From positions 26,019 through 90,018 of the forward strand of contig JAKFFB010000045.1 in the NCBI GenBank assembly GCA_036675425.1: DNA of 64,000 nucleotides, given 5' to 3'. Source of the stretch: SCTD01 sp036675425 (GTDB taxonomy: Bacteria > Actinomycetota > Actinomycetes > Mycobacteriales > SCTD01). Positions within the stretch are counted from its first letter, which is position 1. The number at the start of each line of letters is the position of its first letter. The translations under genes and the position numbers were made by a program. Positions 1 to 8,102 of this stretch are shown here, in pieces. The notes below the pieces were generated by a model, which saw nothing but the letters and a program-made list of their open reading frames with translations, made no database searches and had not been told where the DNA came from.

Positions 1-392
1 TCCGCGTCGCGGCTCGGCTGACGGCGCTGCTCCAGTCCGCCGACGACGTCCCCGGCGGTCGTCCGGCGCTGGCCTCCGGCCTGCTCGCGCTCGCTGCGTC
101 CGTCGCGGTCGGGCTGGTCCTGCGCCGACGCCGCCGGCCGGTCCTGGCGGCCGAGCTCCGACCGCTGCCCGTCCGCACCGAGGGACGGCCGGCGCTGCAG
201 GCGTTCCTGCGCTGGGACGCCCGGCTCGGTGAGCGTCGCCGGCGACCGGCCGAGTCGCTGCGCGAGCTGCAGGTCAGGCTCGACCTGCCTCCCGAGCTGC
301 GCGACGCGATCGACGTCGTCGAGCAGGAGTGCTACGCCGCGACGCCGCCGGCCGAGGCGGCCCGGGTGACGACGGTGCTGGACCGCAGGTAG
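1..392 (+). CDS. C-terminal part of a membrane protein, possibly DUF4129/transglutaminase-like
   Basis: The reading frame is open from the left edge to a TAG at 390-392, so only the last 129 or so codons are visible. A hydrophobic segment (roughly visible residues 20-40, LASGLLALAASVAVGLVL) is followed at once by a run of arginines, which fits one membrane span with a cytoplasmic tail. The tail (PAESLRELQVRLDLPPELRD... and PPAEAARVTTVLDRR) has the feel of the cytoplasmic end of TgpA-like transglutaminase/DUF4129 proteins, but this is only a resemblance. The stop lies 55 bp before nucS, which appears to have its own promoter. Confidence 0.5.
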   Translation, partial: RVAARLTALLQSADDVPGGRPALASGLLALAASVAVGLVLRRRRRPVLAAELRPLPVRTEGRPALQAFLRWDARLGERRRRPAESLRELQVRLDLPPELRDAIDVVEQECYAATPPAEAARVTTVLDRR

Positions 393-435
393 GCCGGAGC
401 GCCACGCGCTGGGAGCAACGACGTGCCACGGGTCG

Positions 436-447
436 TAGCCTGTCCCG
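436..447 (+). promoter_or_regulatory. leaderless-type promoter -10 of nucS
   Basis: TAGCCT (436-441) stands 6 nt before the GTG of nucS and no Shine-Dalgarno sequence is present. In actinobacteria a TAnnnT box in this position usually means that transcription starts at the first base of the start codon. Confidence 0.55.
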
Positions 448-1101
448 GTGCGACTGGTCCTGGCAACGTGCTCCGTCGACTACGTCGGCCGGCTCACCGC
501 GCATCTCCCGACGGCGACCCGGCTGCTCATGGTCAAGGCCGACGGCTCGGTGCTCGTGCACTCCGACACCGGCGGCTACAAGCCGCTGATGTGGATGACG
601 CCGCCGTGCACGACCGTGGAGCTGGACGGCACCTGGACGGTGACCAACAAGGGCGGCGAGCAGATCGTCATCACCGTCGAGGAGGTCCACTCCGACAGCG
701 CGCACCACCTCGGCACCGACCCCGGGCTGGTCAAGGACGGCGTCGAGAAGCACCTGCAGGAGCTGCTCGCGGACCGCTGCGAGGTGCTCGGCACCGGCTG
801 GACGCTCGTGCAGCGGGAGTACTTCACCGACATCGGCCCGGTGGACCTGCTCTGCCGCGACGACAGCGGCGCCCACGTGCTGGTCGAGGTGAAGCGGCAC
901 GCCGAGATCGACGGCGTCGAGCAGCTGACCCGCTACCTGCAGCGGGTGTCGACCGTGCTCGGCGACGTCAAGGGCGTGCTCGCCGCGCAGAGCTTCAAGC
1001 CGCAGGCGAAGGTGCTGGCCGCCGACCGCGGGATCACCTGCGTGCAGCTCGACTACGACGCGCTGCGGGGGATGGACCCGCACACGCCGACGCTGTTCTA
1101 G
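448..1101 (+). CDS. nucS: mismatch-specific endonuclease NucS (EndoMS)
   Basis: The 217-residue product matches actinobacterial NucS in length and content. The N-terminal half carries the DNA-binding/dimerisation segment (VDYVGRLTAHLP; ADGSVLVHSD; YKPLMWMTPPC). The C-terminal half is a RecB-like nuclease with D133 (GPVDLL) and the E147-x-K149 pair (VEVKR), the expected metal-binding core. NucS cuts both strands at certain mismatches and replaces MutS/MutL repair in most actinobacteria. The extreme C-terminus (PTLF) could bind the sliding clamp, as described for the family; that is inference. The start is GTG 448, with a TAGCCT box 6 nt upstream and no ribosome-binding site. The stop overlaps the convergent STAS gene by 4 bp. 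Confidence 0.95.
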   Translation: MRLVLATCSVDYVGRLTAHLPTATRLLMVKADGSVLVHSDTGGYKPLMWMTPPCTTVELDGTWTVTNKGGEQIVITVEEVHSDSAHHLGTDPGLVKDGVEKHLQELLADRCEVLGTGWTLVQREYFTDIGPVDLLCRDDSGAHVLVEVKRHAEIDGVEQLTRYLQRVSTVLGDVKGVLAAQSFKPQAKVLAADRGITCVQLDYDALRGMDPHTPTLF

Positions 1102-1433
1102 CGGACGACCGGCAGCAGGCCGTCCAGGTCGAGGACCTTCACCACCCGGCGGACCAGTCGCGACGGCGAGCGCAGGGCGAGCCGCCCCCCGCGCGCGGCG
1201 AGCGCCCGCTGGACCGTGAGCAGCGCGGAGATGCCGGAGGCGTCGAGGAACCGGAGCTCGGACAGGTCGAGCACGAGCGCCTCGGGCGCGGTCGGCGCGG
1301 TCACGATCGGCGCCAGGCAGGAGCGCAGCCGGGGTGCGGTCGCGAGGTCGAGCTCGCCGCTCAGCGCGACGACCACGGTCGTTCCCTCCCGCGTGACGCG
1401 GGTGTCCAGGACAGGACCACCCGTCGCCGGCAC
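1098..1433 (-). CDS. STAS-domain anti-sigma factor antagonist
   Basis: The 111-residue protein is a single STAS domain of the SpoIIAA/RsbV type: LDTRVTREGTTVVVALSGELDLATAP at the start, then LDLSELRFLDASGISALL. S66 in DASG corresponds to the serine that partner kinases phosphorylate in this family. Such proteins bind an anti-sigma factor when unphosphorylated and so free a sigma factor, but no partner gene lies nearby. The GTG at 1433 is preceded by TGGAGG at a 6-nt spacing, which supports this start. The gene converges on nucS and overlaps its stop (CTAG serves both strands). Confidence 0.85.
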   Translation of the reverse strand: MPATGGPVLDTRVTREGTTVVVALSGELDLATAPRLRSCLAPIVTAPTAPEALVLDLSELRFLDASGISALLTVQRALAARGGRLALRSPSRLVRRVVKVLDLDGLLPVVR

Positions 1434-1635
1434 CTTCAGCCTCCATCCGGTCCGGCTGGGCCCGCACCGGGCGGCGCGGGGGCGGTGGACCTTGCTCGGG
1501 CTGGCTTCTCAACCAGGTTCCAGTCTGCCGCACGCGTCGCACGATGTCCTGCACCCCCCGGCGCGCGGCGTGCGCGCGGCTGGGAGACTCGGGGGCAACC
1601 GCCGCGAGTTCGCGGCTCGAAGACAGGGAGATGAC
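1434..1635. other. 202-bp divergent intergenic region with a short dyad
   Basis: This gap separates the STAS gene (minus) from the hydroxyacyl-CoA dehydrogenase gene (plus). It must hold both promoters; none could be placed with confidence. A perfect 7-bp dyad (GCCGCGA/TCGCGGC, 2-nt spacer) lies at 1601-1616, about 20 nt before the GTG of the dehydrogenase and just ahead of its AGGGAG ribosome-binding site. It could be an operator or a short mRNA hairpin. Confidence 0.4.
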
Positions 1636-3414
1636 GTGGCGCGGGAGTTCTCACAGGTCGGCGTGGTCGGGCTCGGCACGATGGGTGCGGGCATCGCCGA
1701 GGTGCTCGCCCGCTCCGGGGTCACGGTCATCGGCGTCGAGGCAGAGCAGGCCGGTCTCGACCGGGCGCAGACGCACCTCGCCACCTCGACCGGCCGCGCC
1801 GTCGCCAAGGGCAAGCTGACCGAGGCCGAGGCGCAGGAGATCCTGGGCCGGATCACGACCGGCACCGACCTCACCGCCGTCAAGGACTGCGAGCTGGTCA
1901 TCGAGGCGATCCCGGAGCGGATGGAGCTCAAGGCCGAGCTCTTCGCCCAGCTCGACGGGCTGCTCCCGGACGACGCCGTCCTCGCGACCAACACCTCCGC
2001 GCTGTCGGTGACCGAGCTGGCCACCGGCACCGGCCGGCCGAGCCGCGTCGTCGGCCTGCACTGGTTCAACCCGGCTCCCGTCATGGGCCTGGTCGAGGTC
2101 GTCCGCACCGTCGTGACCGACCCGTCCGTGGTCGAGGACGTCCAGGCACTGGTCGAGCGGGTCGGCAAGACCGGCGTGACCGCCGGCGACCGCGCGGGCT
2201 TCATCGCCAACGCGCTGCTGTTCGGCTACCTCAACAACGCGCTGCGGATGTACGAGAGCAAGTACGCCTCGCGCGAGGACATCGACGCCGCGATGCGCTT
2301 CGGCACCGGCCACCCGATGGGCCCGCTCGCGCTGCTGGACCTGATCGGGCTCGACAGCGCGTACGAGATCCTCGAGACGATGTACGCGCAGTCGCGCGAC
2401 CACCGGCACGCCCCCGCGCCGCTGCTCAAGCAGTACGTCACCGCCGGCCTGCTCGGCCGCAAGACCGGCCGCGGCATCTACACCTACGCCGACGTCGACT
2501 CACCCGAGGTCGTCGCCGACGACAGCACCCCGAGCGGCGCGAGCAGCGCGGCCCCGCGGCCCGTGCAGAAGATCGGCGTCATCGGCACCGGCACCATGGC
2601 CAGCGGCATCGTCGAGGTCTGCGCCAAGAGCGGGTACGACGTGGTCTTCCGCGCGCGCGGCGACGACAAGGTCGCGGCCGTCCAGAAGAAGATCGAGGGC
2701 TCGCTCGACAAGGCGCTGCAGCGCGGCAAGCTCACCGAGGAGGCCAAGGCCGAGACCCTCGCGAAGATCACCGGCACCACGTCGCTGGACGACCTGGCCG
2801 ACTGCGACCTGGTCATCGAGGCGGTCGTCGAGGACCTGGCCATCAAGAAGGCGCTCTTCTCCGCGCTCGACGAGGTGATGAAGCCGGGCGCGATCCTGGC
2901 AACGACCACGTCCAGCCTGCCGGTCATCGAGTGCGCCCAGGCGACCTCCCGCCCGCAGGACGTCGTCGGCATGCACTGGTTCAACCCGGCGACCGTCATG
3001 AAGCTGGTCGAGGTCGTGCCGACGGTGACCACCGCGGACGACGTCGTCGCGACGATCCTCGACGTGTGCGCCAAGACCAAGAAGCACGCCGTGCTGTGCG
3101 GTGACCGCGCGGGGTTCATCGTGAACGCGCTGCTCTTCCCGTACCTCAACGACGCGGTCAAGATGCTCGAGGCGCACTACGCGACCATCGACGACATCGA
3201 CTTCGCGATGACCAAGGGCTGCGGGCACCCGATGGGCCCGTTCGCGCTGATGGACGTCGTGGGCCTCGACGTCACGCTGGCGATCCAGCGGACGCTGTTC
3301 GACGAGTTCCGCGAGCCGGGCGACGCGCCGGCGCCGATGCTCGAGCACCTCGTGAAGGCGGGCTACCTCGGCCGCAAGACGGGGCGCGGCTTCCGCGACT
3401 ACGCCAAGCGATAG
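1636..3414 (+). CDS. tandem-fused 3-hydroxyacyl-CoA (3-hydroxybutyryl-CoA) dehydrogenase
   Basis: The 592-residue protein contains two complete copies of a roughly 285-residue dehydrogenase joined by an Ala/Ser/Pro linker near residues 285-307. Each copy has an N-terminal NAD-binding Rossmann motif (GVVGLGTMGAGIAEVL; GVIGTGTMASGIVEVC), a conserved Ser (NTSALS; TTSSLP), the catalytic His region (GLHWFNPAPVM; GMHWFNPATVM) and the C-terminal dimerisation part (GTGHPMGPLALLD; GCGHPMGPFALMD). It should oxidise 3-hydroxyacyl-CoA with NAD(P)+, or run in reverse to feed crotonyl-CoA to Ccr. Both halves look catalytically competent. The start is GTG 1636 with AGGGAG 6 nt upstream; an in-frame opening further upstream is non-coding. 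The next gene begins directly at the stop codon. Confidence 0.9.
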   Translation: MAREFSQVGVVGLGTMGAGIAEVLARSGVTVIGVEAEQAGLDRAQTHLATSTGRAVAKGKLTEAEAQEILGRITTGTDLTAVKDCELVIEAIPERMELKAELFAQLDGLLPDDAVLATNTSALSVTELATGTGRPSRVVGLHWFNPAPVMGLVEVVRTVVTDPSVVEDVQALVERVGKTGVTAGDRAGFIANALLFGYLNNALRMYESKYASREDIDAAMRFGTGHPMGPLALLDLIGLDSAYEILETMYAQSRDHRHAPAPLLKQYVTAGLLGRKTGRGIYTYADVDSPEVVADDSTPSGASSAAPRPVQKIGVIGTGTMASGIVEVCAKSGYDVVFRARGDDKVAAVQKKIEGSLDKALQRGKLTEEAKAETLAKITGTTSLDDLADCDLVIEAVVEDLAIKKALFSALDEVMKPGAILATTTSSLPVIECAQATSRPQDVVGMHWFNPATVMKLVEVVPTVTTADDVVATILDVCAKTKKHAVLCGDRAGFIVNALLFPYLNDAVKMLEAHYATIDDIDFAMTKGCGHPMGPFALMDVVGLDVTLAIQRTLFDEFREPGDAPAPMLEHLVKAGYLGRKTGRGFRDYAKR

Positions 3415-3738
3415 ATGCCGAGCGGGTCGGGGCGGGCGGCCAAGCGGGCCGCTGCCCTCGCCGCGCTCAAGAAGGGCGACGACGACGCTCCCCGGCCTCC
3501 TGTCGGGGAGCGCGTCGAGGACGGGTACGTCGTGCGGCGGGTGGCCGGCACCGCGAGCGCCCGGCCGTACCGCTGCCCGGGCTGCGACCAGGAGCTGCGC
3601 GCCGGCACCCCGCACGTCGTCGCCTGGCCCGAGGGCCGGCCGGACGACCGGCGGCACTGGCACACCGCCTGCTGGGACGCCCGGGGTCGCCGGGGCGTCA
3701 AGGTGCACCGCTCTAAGAACGCCCCCCGCTACGGCTGA
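3415..3738 (+). CDS. small Cys/His-containing conserved actinobacterial protein
   Basis: The 107-residue product has a basic N-terminus (GRAAKRAAALAALKK). Its core carries a CPGC pair, PHVVAWPEG, and a later HWHTACW motif, so two cysteines plus His/Cys could form a small zinc site. Similar short proteins are widespread in actinobacteria, often labelled ATP/GTP-binding without evidence. The ATG follows the stop of the dehydrogenase gene without a gap, so the two are co-transcribed. I cannot assign a function; a nucleic-acid-related role is a guess. Confidence 0.75.
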   Translation: MPSGSGRAAKRAAALAALKKGDDDAPRPPVGERVEDGYVVRRVAGTASARPYRCPGCDQELRAGTPHVVAWPEGRPDDRRHWHTACWDARGRRGVKVHRSKNAPRYG

Positions 3739-3745
3739 CCTGCTG

Positions 3746-3807
3746 CACTACCCCGCTCGAACCGCGGTCCCTGGGGCCTCCCGGGGCGCGGTTCGAGCGG
3801 GGTAGTG
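3746..3807. repeat. 62-bp palindromic repeat, copy 1
   Basis: Two perfect 21-bp arms (CACTACCCCGCTCGA at the outer end) flank a 20-nt loop. The same outer arms and the same total length recur at 39676-39737. It sits between the stop of the small Cys/His protein and the promoter of the next gene. It may act as a terminator, but its conservation at a second locus suggests a dispersed REP-like element. Confidence 0.85.
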
Positions 3808-3809
3808 AC

Positions 3810-3823
3810 TAGCGTCGGGGCTC
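3810..3823 (+). promoter_or_regulatory. leaderless-type promoter -10 for the hydrolase at 3824
   Basis: TAGCGT (3810-3815) lies 8 nt before the ATG and directly after the palindromic repeat. There is no Shine-Dalgarno sequence. Confidence 0.5.
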
Positions 3824-4534
3824 ATGCCCGACATCCGCCAGAGCACCGTGCTGCCCGCCGACCGCTGCGACGTGGTGCTGCACACCGCCGACGGCCTGGA
3901 GCTGGTCGGCGAGCTGGCGCTCCCGCTGGACCGCCCGCCGGTCGCGACGATGGTCTGCCTGCACCCGCTGCCGACGCAGGGCGGCTTCATGGACAGCCAC
4001 CTGCTGAGGAAGGCGTCGTACCGCCTGCCGGCGCTGGCCGACCTCGCGGTGCTGCGCTTCAACACCCGCGGCACCACCAGCCCGCGCGGCACCAGCCAGG
4101 GCGAGTTCGACAACGCGGTGGGTGAGAAGTACGACGTGGCAGCCGCTCTGGACCTCTGCGAGGCCGAGGACCTGCCGAGCATCTGGCTCGTCGGCTGGTC
4201 GTTCGGCACCGACCTCGCGCTGAAGTACGGCTGCGACCCGTCCGTCGTCGGCGCCGTCCTGATCAGCCCGCCGCTGCGCTTCTCCGAACCGGCCGACCTG
4301 GAGCAGTGGGCGTCGTCGGGCAAGCCCCTGGCCGCGATCGTGCCGGAGCACGACGACTTCCTGAAGCCCGCGGAGGCGCGGGAGCGGTTCGCCGCGGTGC
4401 CGCAGTGCGAGGTGGTCGCAGTGGAGGGCGCCAAGCACCTGTTCGTCGGTCACACCGAGCGGGTCCTCGACGAGGTCGTCGCCCGCCTGAACCCGCCCGC
4501 CGCGCCGCTGCCGCGGACCTACGAGGAGGCTTGA
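3824..4534 (+). CDS. alpha/beta-hydrolase family protein
   Basis: The 236-residue protein shows the alpha/beta-hydrolase order: a strand and oxyanion segment (MVCLHPLPTQGG), an RFNTRG turn, the nucleophile elbow GWSFGT, an acidic residue in EHDDFLKP and a late histidine in GAKHLF. The arrangement resembles KANL3/Tex30-like or dienelactone-hydrolase-like small hydrolases rather than lipases. Substrate is unknown and there is no signal peptide, so it is cytosolic. The next hydrolase starts 4 nt after its stop, so the two form an operon. Confidence 0.8.
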   Translation: MPDIRQSTVLPADRCDVVLHTADGLELVGELALPLDRPPVATMVCLHPLPTQGGFMDSHLLRKASYRLPALADLAVLRFNTRGTTSPRGTSQGEFDNAVGEKYDVAAALDLCEAEDLPSIWLVGWSFGTDLALKYGCDPSVVGAVLISPPLRFSEPADLEQWASSGKPLAAIVPEHDDFLKPAEARERFAAVPQCEVVAVEGAKHLFVGHTERVLDEVVARLNPPAAPLPRTYEEA

Positions 4535-4538
4535 GCCC

Positions 4539-5318
4539 ATGGCCGTCATCTCCCTGGCGCACCGCGAGGCCGGCTCCGGCACGCCGCTGGTGCTGCTGCA
4601 CGCCTTCCCGCTGAGCTCCGCCATGTGGCTGGAGCAGCGCGAGCTGCTCGGGAGCCGCTGCCGGGTGATCACGCCCGACCAGCGCGGCTTCGGCGGGTCG
4701 GAGCTCGGCTCGGACGAGCCCTCGCTGGGCGAGTGCGCCGACGACGTGCTCGCCCTGCTGGACGGGCTCGGCCTCGACCGCGTCGTGCTCGGTGGGCTGT
4801 CCATGGGCGGCTACGTCGCGATGGAGCTGCTGAGGCGTGCGCCCGAGCGGGTGAGCGCCCTGCTGCTCGCCGACACCAAGGCCTCGGCCGACCCTCCCGA
4901 GGCGCGCGAGGGTCGCCTGCGGACCGCTGAGGCCGTCGAGCGGGACGGCACCGACGCGCTCGCCGAGACGATGCTGCCGGTTCTGCTCGGGGCCACGACC
5001 CTCGAGACCCGCGCGGCGGTCGCCGGACGGGTGCGCGGGCTCGTGGCTGCCGCCCCGGCGCCCGCCGTCGCGTGGGCCTCCCGCGCGATGGCGGCCCGAC
5101 CCGACTCCTTCGAGGTCCTGCGAGCCACCGACGTCCCGGCCCTGGTCGTCGTGGGTGAGGAGGACGCGCTCTCGCCCGTCGCGCAGGCGCAGGAGATGGT
5201 CGACGCGCTGCCGCAGGGACGGCTGGCCGTGCTGCCCGGGGCGGGTCACCTGACGGCCGTCGAGGACCCGGCGGCCTTCGCCGCGGCGGTGGGCGGCTTC
5301 CTGGACGAGCTGGGCTGA
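4539..5318 (+). CDS. alpha/beta-fold hydrolase
   Basis: The 259-residue enzyme has the HAFPLSS oxyanion-hole segment, PDQRGFGGS, the nucleophile elbow GLSMGG, an acidic triad member in GEEDALSP and the terminal histidine in GAGHLTAVE. This is the architecture of 3-oxoadipate enol-lactonase/haloperoxidase-type hydrolases. No specific substrate can be inferred because no aromatic-degradation genes are nearby. It is the second gene of the pair begun at 3824 and ends at a hairpin shared with a convergent neighbour. Confidence 0.8.
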   Translation: MAVISLAHREAGSGTPLVLLHAFPLSSAMWLEQRELLGSRCRVITPDQRGFGGSELGSDEPSLGECADDVLALLDGLGLDRVVLGGLSMGGYVAMELLRRAPERVSALLLADTKASADPPEAREGRLRTAEAVERDGTDALAETMLPVLLGATTLETRAAVAGRVRGLVAAAPAPAVAWASRAMAARPDSFEVLRATDVPALVVVGEEDALSPVAQAQEMVDALPQGRLAVLPGAGHLTAVEDPAAFAAAVGGFLDELG

Positions 5319-5325
5319 CAGACGC

Positions 5326-5376
5326 GGAAGCGGCGATCCCGCACGGGCTTTCGCCCCGTGCGAGACCGCCGCTTCC
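5326..5376. terminator. bidirectional hairpin between convergent genes
   Basis: A 22-bp stem (GGAAGCGGCG... with two mismatches) encloses a short loop and ends in CGCCGCTTCC. It sits between the stop of the hydrolase (+) and the stop of the LPFTG protein gene (-), so it can terminate both. There is no T-run, which is usual in such GC-rich genomes. Confidence 0.7.
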
Positions 5377-5386
5377 GGAAGGTCCG

Positions 5387-6424
5387 TCAGGCGGTGGCGC
5401 CGGCGGCGCGACGGCCGAGCCGGTGCGCCAGGGCGCCGACGCCGAGGGCGCCGAGGCCGGTCGCCAGCAGCCACACCAGGCCTTGCGTCCCGGTGAAGGG
5501 CAGCACGCTGGGTGCGACGGCGCCCTGGGCGGAGACGTCGTTGGCGGCGAGCGTCGCACCGGCGGCGCCGAGGGTCAGCGCGTCCTGCCGCTCGGCCGCG
5601 GCGACGGTCGTGCCGGACACGACGGTCGCGGGCAGCACGCCGGTCACGACCGACCGGGCGCTGACGGCACCGCCGGCGGCGCCCGCCGTCGTGCCGCTGG
5701 TGGTCTCCGTGGCGGTCGGGACGGCGGTCTCGGAGCCGGTCGCGGCGTCGGTGGTGGTGCCGCTGGTGCTCGACGTCGGAGCGGCCGCGCCGGCAGTGAC
5801 CGGGGCCGGGCAGTCGATCCAGAAGACCTTCTGCTTCGCGCCGCCCGGTGCGCTGTCCACGTCCACGGCCAGCTTCACGTGCCAGCCCTGCTGGGCGTGC
5901 GGCGCTGTGCTGAGCAGCTCGGACAGCTGGCCGTCGACCGAGTAGGTGAAGGTGGCGTCGCGGTCCTGACCGCCACCGGCCGCGTCGGTGCTGATGGTGC
6001 GCGACTCGCTGTGCAGCAGGCCGCCGCTGGTCGGCGCCTGGCTGGTGAAGGTGATCGTCGCCGTGTCGCCGGCGTCGAAGCCGTAGAAGTCGACCGAGAA
6101 GGTGCAGCCGACGTGCGGCTCGTTGCCGCGGCCGTCGTCGAAGGCCTCGCCGTCGATCTTCACCGTGCCGTTGTTGCCGCGCGGGTCACCGGAGGCGGCC
6201 CTGCCCGAGTCGGCCTTGCCCGACTCGCTCTTCGCGCCCTCGTCGTTCGCCCGGTCGTCCTGTGCGTGCGCGGTTCCCTGCTGGCTGCGCGGCTCCTCGC
6301 GCGGCTCGTCGGCCGGGTCGGCGAAGGCGGCGGCGGGAGCGGCCAGGGCGAGCGCGAGCGCGACGCCCACGGTGGTGCCGGCCCGACGGGCGGTGCTGCG
6401 GGGCGAGGGGAGAGGAGCGGACAC
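5387..6424 (-). CDS. secreted LPXTG-type cell-wall-anchored protein
   Basis: The 345-residue protein begins with a signal peptide (hydrophobic TTVGVALALALAAPAAAFA, cleavage near ADPADE). It ends with the sortase signal LPFTG at about residue 308, a hydrophobic span (LVWLLATGLGALGVGA) and a basic tail. An acidic, Glu/Ser/Gly-rich region follows the signal peptide. The central domain (about residues 95-195) has two cysteines (HVGCTFSVDFYGFDAGD; FWIDCP) and the HVKLAVD...GGAKQKVFW pattern seen in many actinobacterial wall proteins of unknown role. A Thr/Ala/Ser-rich linker spans the wall. GTG 6424 has GGAGG 5 nt upstream. No sortase gene is in the window. Confidence 0.88.
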   Translation of the reverse strand: MSAPLPSPRSTARRAGTTVGVALALALAAPAAAFADPADEPREEPRSQQGTAHAQDDRANDEGAKSESGKADSGRAASGDPRGNNGTVKIDGEAFDDGRGNEPHVGCTFSVDFYGFDAGDTATITFTSQAPTSGGLLHSESRTISTDAAGGGQDRDATFTYSVDGQLSELLSTAPHAQQGWHVKLAVDVDSAPGGAKQKVFWIDCPAPVTAGAAAPTSSTSGTTTDAATGSETAVPTATETTSGTTAGAAGGAVSARSVVTGVLPATVVSGTTVAAAERQDALTLGAAGATLAANDVSAQGAVAPSVLPFTGTQGLVWLLATGLGALGVGALAHRLGRRAAGATA

Positions 6425-6800
6425 GGGAGCCTCCGGGGAGCGGACCGGCGGGCGCCGGTTGTGGTGACCCTCCGTGTTGCCGGAACAACTCCACGTGAAA
6501 CGGACATCGTGAGCAAAGTGACGGAGTTCTCACCCTGGTGACACTTGCGATCGGGACAGACCGGAAGCATTCGGACGCCATCAGGTGGGAGCACGTACGT
6601 GCACCTCGGCCGTGTGACCCGTCGCCGGCGGCGACCCGAGCGTGACGGCAGCGGCTGATCGAGGAGGTGCACGTGAGTCCTCCCAGCCGACCGGGATCCT
6701 CGACTGCCACCTCGGCCCGCCACGGCCGGGATGGCGAGCGGGGGCGTCGGCTCGTGGGCGGGAGGTGGCAGTCCGAGCTCCCGAGGCCGGGCGGGTCGCC
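6425..6800. other. 376-bp non-coding region upstream of the LPFTG gene
   Basis: It lies between the start of the LPFTG gene and the stop of the AI-2E permease gene, both on the minus strand. It contains GAAACGGACA at 6497-6506, also found upstream of the copper oxidase gene, and a short plus-strand open frame at 6673. I recognised no riboswitch. The promoter of the LPFTG gene must lie here. Confidence 0.5.
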
Positions 6801-6804
6801 CTAG
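6673..6804 (+). CDS. possible 43-residue small protein (uncertain)
   Basis: A GTG at 6673 is preceded by a strong GAGGAGG ribosome-binding site at a suitable distance. The frame runs 43 codons to a TAG that overlaps the stop of the convergent AI-2E permease gene. The predicted product is Arg/Gly/Ser/Pro-rich with no recognisable motif, which is also what random GC-rich sequence yields. The ribosome-binding site is the only positive evidence. Confidence 0.2.
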   Translation: MSPPSRPGSSTATSARHGRDGERGRRLVGGRWQSELPRPGGSP

Positions 6805-8102
6805 AGCTGGTCCTGCCGGGGCGCCACGACCTCGTGGATGACCAGCTGCAGCGCCGCGGCTATCGGGATGGCCAGCAGCGCACCGAGCACGCCGAGCAGC
6901 GAGCCGCCGACGAGCACGGCGACCACGGTCGCCGCCGGGGAGACGTCCACCGAGCGCTGCATGATGCGGGGGTAGAGCAGGTAGTTCTCGACCTGCTGGT
7001 AGATCAGGAAGAACACCGCGCAGATGACGCCGGCCTGGATCGAGCTGAAGAGCGCGACGGCCGTGACGAAGACGGCGCCGATGGTGGCGCCGATCAGCGG
7101 GATCAGGCCGGTGAGGAAGACCAGCATCGCGAGCGCGACGGCGTAGTCGACGCCGAGGACCCGCAGCAGCAGGAAGGTCGACAGCGCGGCCAGGCTGGCG
7201 ATCGACACCGCCCCGGCGACGTAACCGCCCACCCGGGAGAGGATCTCGTCGGTGAGCAGTCCGACCCGGGCGCGCCTGCTGCGCGGGACCAGCCGGTAGG
7301 CCTGCGCCTTGATGGCCGGCAGGTTCGCCAGGAAGTAGAGCGTCACGATCAGCACGGTCAGCGCGCTGAAGAAGAAGCCGAAGACCACCTTGCCCACGCC
7401 GAGGACGCCGCCGGCGGCGGTCACGCCGATGCGCTCCGGGTCGTCCAGCACCCGCTCCAGCCGGTCGAGCAGCCCGAAGCGCTCGTCCAGGGCGGCGATC
7501 CGCTCGTTGTCCTGCAGCTGCGCGACGTAGTCCGGGGCGCGCTCGGCGAACTCCTGGGCCTGGTCGATGATCGGCGGCACGACGGCGAAGCCGAACCCGG
7601 TGAAGAACAGCAGCACGCCGAGCAGCACCACCAGCACGGCGAAGCCCCGTCGCATGCTGCGTCGCTCCAGCGCCTCGACGGCGGGGTTCAGCCCGATCGC
7701 CAGGAACGCCGCGGTGAGCAGCAGCACGAGGACCGACTGGACCGCGATGAGCGCCTTCACCAGGCCGTACGCCACAGCGACCCCGAGCGCGGCCGTGAAG
7801 GCGAGGCGGAAGGGGGACCGCCTCGACAGCGGCCGGCCGGGCAGGCCGTACGGGTTCTCCTCGTCGACCTGGGCCTCGATCTTGCGGACCGCGGTGTCGA
7901 GCAGCGGGTCGTCGGCGGGCGCCACGAGCGAGGCGGCGTCGACGGCCGCACTGCCCGCCTGCACGGCCCGCTCCTCGGCCTGCTCGGCGCCGGCCCGCGC
8001 GTCGACCGCGCCGGCCTCGGCCCGCTCCGCGCGCTCCGCGGTCTCCTCGACCTGCTGCTCGAGGTCGGCCTCCGGCTCGGAGCCCGAGCGGCTCTCAGTC
8101 AC
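6801..8102 (-). CDS. AI-2E family transporter (PerM/UPF0118 permease)
   Basis: The 433-residue protein has an acidic, coiled N-terminal extension of about 100 residues (repeated AERAERAEAG... segments), then multiple membrane spans beginning at LAFTAALGVAVAYGLV. The family pattern is visible: paired N-terminal helices, a large central soluble segment, then LYFLANLP, GAVSIASLAAL, FLTGLIPLIGATIGA and a C-terminal LLGVLGALLAIPIAA. Members export varied small molecules; the AI-2 label is historical. The GTG at 8102 overlaps the end of the DivIVA-like gene by 8 bp, so translation is probably coupled. Confidence 0.88.
   Translation of the reverse strand: MTESRSGSEPEADLEQQVEETAERAERAEAGAVDARAGAEQAEERAVQAGSAAVDAASLVAPADDPLLDTAVRKIEAQVDEENPYGLPGRPLSRRSPFRLAFTAALGVAVAYGLVKALIAVQSVLVLLLTAAFLAIGLNPAVEALERRSMRRGFAVLVVLLGVLLFFTGFGFAVVPPIIDQAQEFAERAPDYVAQLQDNERIAALDERFGLLDRLERVLDDPERIGVTAAGGVLGVGKVVFGFFFSALTVLIVTLYFLANLPAIKAQAYRLVPRSRRARVGLLTDEILSRVGGYVAGAVSIASLAALSTFLLLRVLGVDYAVALAMLVFLTGLIPLIGATIGAVFVTAVALFSSIQAGVICAVFFLIYQQVENYLLYPRIMQRSVDVSPAATVVAVLVGGSLLGVLGALLAIPIAAALQLVIHEVVAPRQDQL

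Noticed and set aside
1216..1635. N-terminal extension of the hydroxyacyl-CoA dehydrogenase
   Set aside because: The frame is open upstream of 1636 but overlaps the STAS gene, has no conserved sequence, and AGGGAG fits the GTG at 1636.
6425..6800. Possible riboswitch before the LPFTG gene
   Set aside because: I could not match a cyclic-di-AMP, cobalamin or other known riboswitch core in this stretch, so only an intergenic region is reported.
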